Shown here one piece after another: positions 60,656-64,000 of a DNA stretch of 64,000 bases. Each line of letters opens with the position of its first letter. The first letter of the stretch is position 1. This DNA is from Phaeobacter gallaeciensis. Lineage in GTDB: Bacteria; Pseudomonadota; Alphaproteobacteria; Rhodobacterales; Rhodobacteraceae. The position numbers were made by a program, and so were the translations under genes. The DNA is taken from NCBI RefSeq assembly GCF_001678945.1, contig NZ_CP015124.1, forward strand, positions 1,302,001 through 1,366,000, given 5' to 3'. The notes beneath the pieces were generated by a model. That model ran no database searches, was not told the origin of the DNA, and saw nothing but the letters and a program-made list of their open reading frames with translations.

Positions 60656-61516
60656 ATGACCAGCGCTCTTCAGATCCGCAGCTACAACCTGTTCGGGGAA
60701 ACCGATGAACTGGCGGACGTGCTGCATGTGGAGACGATCCGCTCCCGCTCCGAGCAGCATGATTGGCAGCTGTCACCGCACCGGCACGCCCGGCTGCATC
60801 AGGTGCTGTTCATGACCAGTGGCGGCGGCGTGGTGGACCTGGACGGCGGCGCCCATACCCTGCCCGCCCCCTGTTTCGTCAATATACCGCGCGGGGTTGT
60901 TCACGGTTACACGTTCGAACCAGAGACCAGCGGCTGGGTTGTCACCCTGCCCTCAGACCTTGTTGATCACTGCATCCGCAGCGGCGAAGGCGTGCGCGGC
61001 CCGCTGGATCATGCCTGCGTTTTGCCGCTGCCGCCCGACCTGCGCAGCATGGCCGAAACGCTTTATCAGGAATACCACGGCCAGAATTTTGCCCGCGCTC
61101 AGCTGCTGCGTTCGCTCGCCGGAACCCTGACCGCCCTTGTCGCCCGCCATATTCACACAGCTGAGGGCGGCGACCGTCAGAATGGTGGCAACCCGATCTT
61201 TTCCCGCTTTGAAACCCTCGTAGAGCAACATTTCCGCAGCCGCCGCCCGCTGGCGGAGTATGCACGCGATCTCGCCGTCTCCCCGACCCATCTGAACCGG
61301 ATCGTGCATCAGGTCACGGGCCAGTCCGCATCGCATCTGGTGAATGAACGCATGCTGCGCGAAGCCCGGCGGATGCTGCTTTACACGTCGCTCAGCGCGG
61401 CGCAGATCGCCTATGATCTTGGGTTCAGCGATCCCGCCCATTTCAGCCGCGTCTTCACCAAGGGCACCGGCATGCCGCCGCGCGCCTTTCGCAAACAATT
61501 GGGCGACAGCGCCTGA
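60656..61516 (+). CDS. pobR: AraC-family regulator, probable PobR
   Basis: A 286-aa activator with a cupin-like effector domain (HRHARLHQVLFMTSGGGVVDLDGG, then CFVNIPRGVVHGYTF) and an AraC DNA-binding domain (ARDLAVSPTHLNRIVHQVTGQ, IAYDLGFSDPAHFSRVFTKG). Divergent placement next to pobA makes it the likely 4-hydroxybenzoate-responsive activator. The start is uncertain: ATG 60656 matches the family beginning better; ATG 60620 is possible. No clear ribosome site for either. Confidence 0.85.
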   Translation: MTSALQIRSYNLFGETDELADVLHVETIRSRSEQHDWQLSPHRHARLHQVLFMTSGGGVVDLDGGAHTLPAPCFVNIPRGVVHGYTFEPETSGWVVTLPSDLVDHCIRSGEGVRGPLDHACVLPLPPDLRSMAETLYQEYHGQNFARAQLLRSLAGTLTALVARHIHTAEGGDRQNGGNPIFSRFETLVEQHFRSRRPLAEYARDLAVSPTHLNRIVHQVTGQSASHLVNERMLREARRMLLYTSLSAAQIAYDLGFSDPAHFSRVFTKGTGMPPRAFRKQLGDSA

Positions 61517-61522
61517 CACCGA

Positions 61523-62155
61523 TCAGCGCTTGCTGCCCCCGGCGCCTGGCAGCAAACCATTCAGGATCATTGCAAGATACTGTTCGGCAATTTCTTCGTG
61601 GGGAACCGGCCGGTCAGTGCGGTTCCAGAAAGGGATCCAGTTCAGCGCGCCAAACACCCCGGCCGCCACAAGACGCGGATCGCAATGGCGGATGACGCCT
61701 TCGCGAATACCCTTCTCAATCAGCATCCGCAGCTGAAAATCCACCCGCGCTTTACCCTCATGCAGGGCCTCGCGCCGCTCGGGCGACAGGCTGTGCGCCC
61801 GCACCATGGCCAGGCTGGCACCAAGATCGGTGGACACCCACTCGCAATAGCCGCGGATCAGTCGCGAAATCCGCTCAGCCACTGGCAGGCTGTCATCTCG
61901 GCTGATCTCCATCACCTCGCCCAGGAATTCCAGGCTCAGCTGGTGGCAACCGAACAGGATGTCCTCCTTGCTTTGCACATAATAGTAGATCGTGCGCTTG
62001 GTGATGTTGAGCGCGGCGGCGATATCCTCAAGCGAGGTCTGCTCATAACCCTGATCGTTGAACAGGCGCGCACCGGCCATCAGCACTGCGCGGCGTTTGA
62101 TCTCGCGCTGCGCACTGCGGCTGTCTGCCGTTTTCGTCCAGGTTTTATTGCCCAT
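61523..62155 (-). CDS. TetR-family transcriptional regulator
   Basis: A 210-aa regulator. The DNA-binding helix-turn-helix is GYEQTSLEDIAAALNITKRTIYYY (in parts) after QREIKRRAVLMAGARLFND. ATG 62155 follows GGAAGAG. It is convergent with the PobR gene (six bases apart) and divergent from the thiolase gene; the shared spacer has repeated TTACACT elements, so it likely controls the thiolase operon. Relatives of this shape often regulate fatty-acid or acyl-CoA genes. Confidence 0.88.
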   Translation of the reverse strand: MGNKTWTKTADSRSAQREIKRRAVLMAGARLFNDQGYEQTSLEDIAAALNITKRTIYYYVQSKEDILFGCHQLSLEFLGEVMEISRDDSLPVAERISRLIRGYCEWVSTDLGASLAMVRAHSLSPERREALHEGKARVDFQLRMLIEKGIREGVIRHCDPRLVAAGVFGALNWIPFWNRTDRPVPHEEIAEQYLAMILNGLLPGAGGSKR

Positions 62156-62211
62156 CGCCGCTCTTCCCCCGGCCTGCCCCACGCGAGGCCTGATCTATTG
62201 ACGCCCGGTAA

Positions 62212-62280
62212 TTACACTCATCAGTTACACTCTTCTTGACAGTTTGCCCAGCCCGAACCGAAAGTAACCCGGAAGTGTAA
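62212..62280. promoter_or_regulatory. TTACACT repeats between TetR and the thiolase gene
   Basis: TTACACTC occurs at 62212-62219 and 62225-62232 (13 bp apart), and its inverse AGTGTAA at 62274-62280 within GGAAGTGTAATTCC. GTAATTAC overlaps the first copy. Candidate TetR operators flanking both promoters. Confidence 0.45.
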
Positions 62281-62307
62281 TTCCGACTCGCGCAAGGGAG
62301 AGAGCCA

Positions 62308-63492
62308 ATGTCTGCACATGTGATGGTTGCCGGGGTGGGTATGACCAAATTCGCCAAACCCGGCCAGAATGAACCCTATACCGAAATGGGCGCTGCCGCC
62401 GTGCGCGATGCGCTGCAGGACGCGGGCCTGCCCTATGACGCCGTGCAGCAGGCCTATGCGGGCTATGTCTATGGGGACAGCACCTGTGGCCAGGCGGCGC
62501 TCTACAAGGTTGGCATGACCGGAATTCCGGTGATGAACGTCAACAACAACTGCTCGACCGGTTCGACTGCCCTGTTCATGGCGCGTCAGGCGGTGGAATC
62601 GGGTGTTGTCGATGTGGCGCTGGCGCTTGGCTTTGAACATATGAAACCCGGCGCACTGACCTCGCACTGGGATGACCGGCCCAGCCCGTTCGATGCCTTT
62701 GACGCGGAAACCGACGATCTGGTCGGCCAGCCCGAGATCCCGCTGGCGCTGCGCTATTTCGGCGGTGCGGGCAAGTCGCACATGGAGAAATACGGCTCTT
62801 CCATGCTGGACCTCGCGCGCATCCGCGCCAAGGCGAGCCGCCATGCGGTGAACAACCCGCTGGCCCTGTTCCGAAATGAGCTGTCGCCCGAGGATGTGCT
62901 AGAAAGCCCCACCATCTGGGGAGGCGTGATGACCCGCCTCATGGCCTGCCCGCCCACCTGCGGCGCGGCGGCGGCGGTCGTGGTCAGCGAGGCCTATGCC
63001 AAGAAACACGGGCTGAACACCAACGTGCGCATCGCGGGCCAGGCGATGACCACCGATTACGCCAGCACCTTTGACGCCCACGACATGATGAAGGTCGTCG
63101 GCTACGACATGACGGCAGCCGCCTCGAAACAGGTGCAGGAGCAAACCGGCATCGGCATTGAAGACGTCGACGTGGTCGAACTGCACGACTGTTTCGCCCA
63201 TAACGAGATGATCACTTACGAAGGCCTTGGCCTCTGCCCCGAAGGCGGCGCATCCAAGTTCATCGCCGATGGCGACAACACCTATGGCGGCAAATATGTG
63301 ACCAACCCCTCGGGCGGGCTTTTGTCCAAGGGACATCCCCTTGGCGCGACCGGCCTTGCGCAATGTTACGAGCTGACCCGCCAGCTGCGCGGCACCGCAG
63401 GCAGCACGCAGGTCGAAGGCGCCCGCACGGCGCTGCAGCACAACCTCGGCCTTGGCGGCGCCTGCGTCGTCACCATGTATCAGGCGCAGTGA
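62308..63492 (+). CDS. Thiolase, SCP-x/lipid-transfer type
   Basis: A 394-aa thiolase-fold enzyme. The nucleophile Cys is in VNNNCSTGSTALFM; VVELHDCFAHNEMI and the end GGLLSKGHPLGATGLAQCYEL are typical of the SCP-x (sterol carrier protein X/lipid-transfer) thiolases that degrade side chains of sterols or branched acids. GGGAGAG upstream. Two MaoC-type hydratase genes follow directly, so the set forms a beta-oxidation-like unit under the TetR regulator. Confidence 0.87.
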   Translation: MSAHVMVAGVGMTKFAKPGQNEPYTEMGAAAVRDALQDAGLPYDAVQQAYAGYVYGDSTCGQAALYKVGMTGIPVMNVNNNCSTGSTALFMARQAVESGVVDVALALGFEHMKPGALTSHWDDRPSPFDAFDAETDDLVGQPEIPLALRYFGGAGKSHMEKYGSSMLDLARIRAKASRHAVNNPLALFRNELSPEDVLESPTIWGGVMTRLMACPPTCGAAAAVVVSEAYAKKHGLNTNVRIAGQAMTTDYASTFDAHDMMKVVGYDMTAAASKQVQEQTGIGIEDVDVVELHDCFAHNEMITYEGLGLCPEGGASKFIADGDNTYGGKYVTNPSGGLLSKGHPLGATGLAQCYELTRQLRGTAGSTQVEGARTALQHNLGLGGACVVTMYQAQ

Positions 63493-63499
63493 GGCGGCG

Positions 63500-63946
63500 A
63501 TGATCGACACCTCTTACATCGGCCACGTGACCGATCCCTATGCGGTCACGGTGGAGAAAGGCCGGTTGCGGGATTTTGCCCGCGCAACCGGCCAGAGCGA
63601 CCGCGTCTATCTGGATGAGGAGGCCGCGAAGGCGGCGGGCTATCGTGGACTGCTGGCGCCGCCCACCTACCTGTTCTCGCTGGATCTGGACCGCGAAGAT
63701 CCGTTCTATTTCATCACGCTCTTGAAGATCGACATCGCAAAGGTCCTTCATGGTGAGCAGGCCTTTACCTATGGCGCGCCGATGTGCGCCGGGGATACCA
63801 TTACCCTGGTGAGCAAGGTCACTGACATCTACGCCAAGAAAGGCGGCGCCATGGAGTTCGTGCATCTGAAAACCTCGGCTACCAACCAGCTCGGCGAAGA
63901 CGCAGGCAGCATGACCCGCACCGTGATCGTGAGGCATCCGCAATGA
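63500..63946 (+). CDS. MaoC-like dehydratase, N-terminal type (FAS1-like DUF)
   Basis: A 148-aa hot-dog-fold protein. ATG 63500 comes seven bases after the thiolase stop with GAGGCGG in front. YAVTVEKGRLRDFARATGQ and YRGLLAPPTYLFSLD fit the N-terminal half of MaoC-type hydratases, which pairs with a second subunit carrying the catalytic residues. That subunit gene starts inside this stop codon. Confidence 0.82.
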   Translation: MIDTSYIGHVTDPYAVTVEKGRLRDFARATGQSDRVYLDEEAAKAAGYRGLLAPPTYLFSLDLDREDPFYFITLLKIDIAKVLHGEQAFTYGAPMCAGDTITLVSKVTDIYAKKGGAMEFVHLKTSATNQLGEDAGSMTRTVIVRHPQ

Positions 63947-64000
63947 CCATGCCAACCTATGCAGAGATCAATGTGGGCGATCAGCTGCCGCCCCTCACCA
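63943..64000 (+). CDS. MaoC-family dehydratase, start only (cut by window end)
   Basis: ATG 63943 overlaps the previous stop (ATGA), and the visible residues MTMPTYAEINVGDQLPPLT are a typical beginning of the catalytic MaoC half. The rest lies outside the window, so the call rests mainly on context. Confidence 0.55.
   Translation, partial: MTMPTYAEINVGDQLPPLT

Overview
The window is a GC-rich bacterial chromosome segment that reads as a marine alphaproteobacterium of the Rhodobacterales (Roseobacter-type). The basis is gene content: a GlpVSTPQ-type ABC transporter with its DUF2160 partner, a uvrC-pgsA-moaD-moaE block, a PobA/aromatic island and alphaproteobacterial curli genes (csgF, csgG, csgH). 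I have not run any database comparison.

Layout. 1-1059: the end of an AraC-type regulator and a mostly empty stretch with one doubtful 51-codon ORF. 1060-14774: a large curli-like functional-amyloid locus. Six long curlin-repeat proteins (370-530 aa) stand head to tail on the minus strand, with a GC-rich hairpin in every gap between them. A 680-bp divergent control region separates them from a plus-strand set: csgF, csgG, two small curlin-repeat proteins, csgH and a secreted AprI/Inh-like plus SH3b protein. No csgE or csgD is seen. 14987-18320: tRNA-Met(CAT), a lytic transglycosylase, a carboxymuconolactone decarboxylase-like protein and a THUMP rRNA methyltransferase. 18497-24771: a glycerol-type ABC transporter operon with two complementary, partly degenerate ATPases. 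24918-31647: a BlaI/M56 pair, GntR and TetR regulators, a PanE-like reductase, an FAD dehydrogenase and a SnoaL-like protein. 31675-34923: a Lon-like protease and a phosphoribosyltransferase. 35026-44189: CobW, an amidohydrolase, a divergent LysR and an oligopeptide-type ABC operon whose second permease gene has an in-frame TAG near its start. 44229-50411: a MobA-like hydroxylase, moaE, moaD, pgsA, a DUF922 protein and uvrC. 50703-57602: an SDR, a Ca/Na antiporter, a small zinc-ribbon protein, an S49 protease, an ABC-2 exporter, a CoxG-like protein, an alpha/beta hydrolase and HxlR. 57713-64000: an NAD(P)-binding protein, a crotonase, pobA and its likely AraC regulator, TetR, an SCP-x-type thiolase and two MaoC-type genes (the last cut by the window edge).

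The part most worth attention is the amyloid locus. The six long proteins are not random repeat expansions. They share an ordered amino-terminal cassette, a central cassette of about 55 residues in the same repeat order, and (five of six) a carboxy-terminal cassette of about 75-100 residues ending on a terminal Gln. The 158-aa protein next to csgG is essentially that carboxy-terminal cassette as a free-standing secreted protein. With CsgF/CsgG for export, CsgH as presumed periplasmic anti-amyloid chaperone and the inhibitor-like/SH3b protein behind it, this looks like a multi-subunit curli variant. The roles assigned to the individual subunits are inference.
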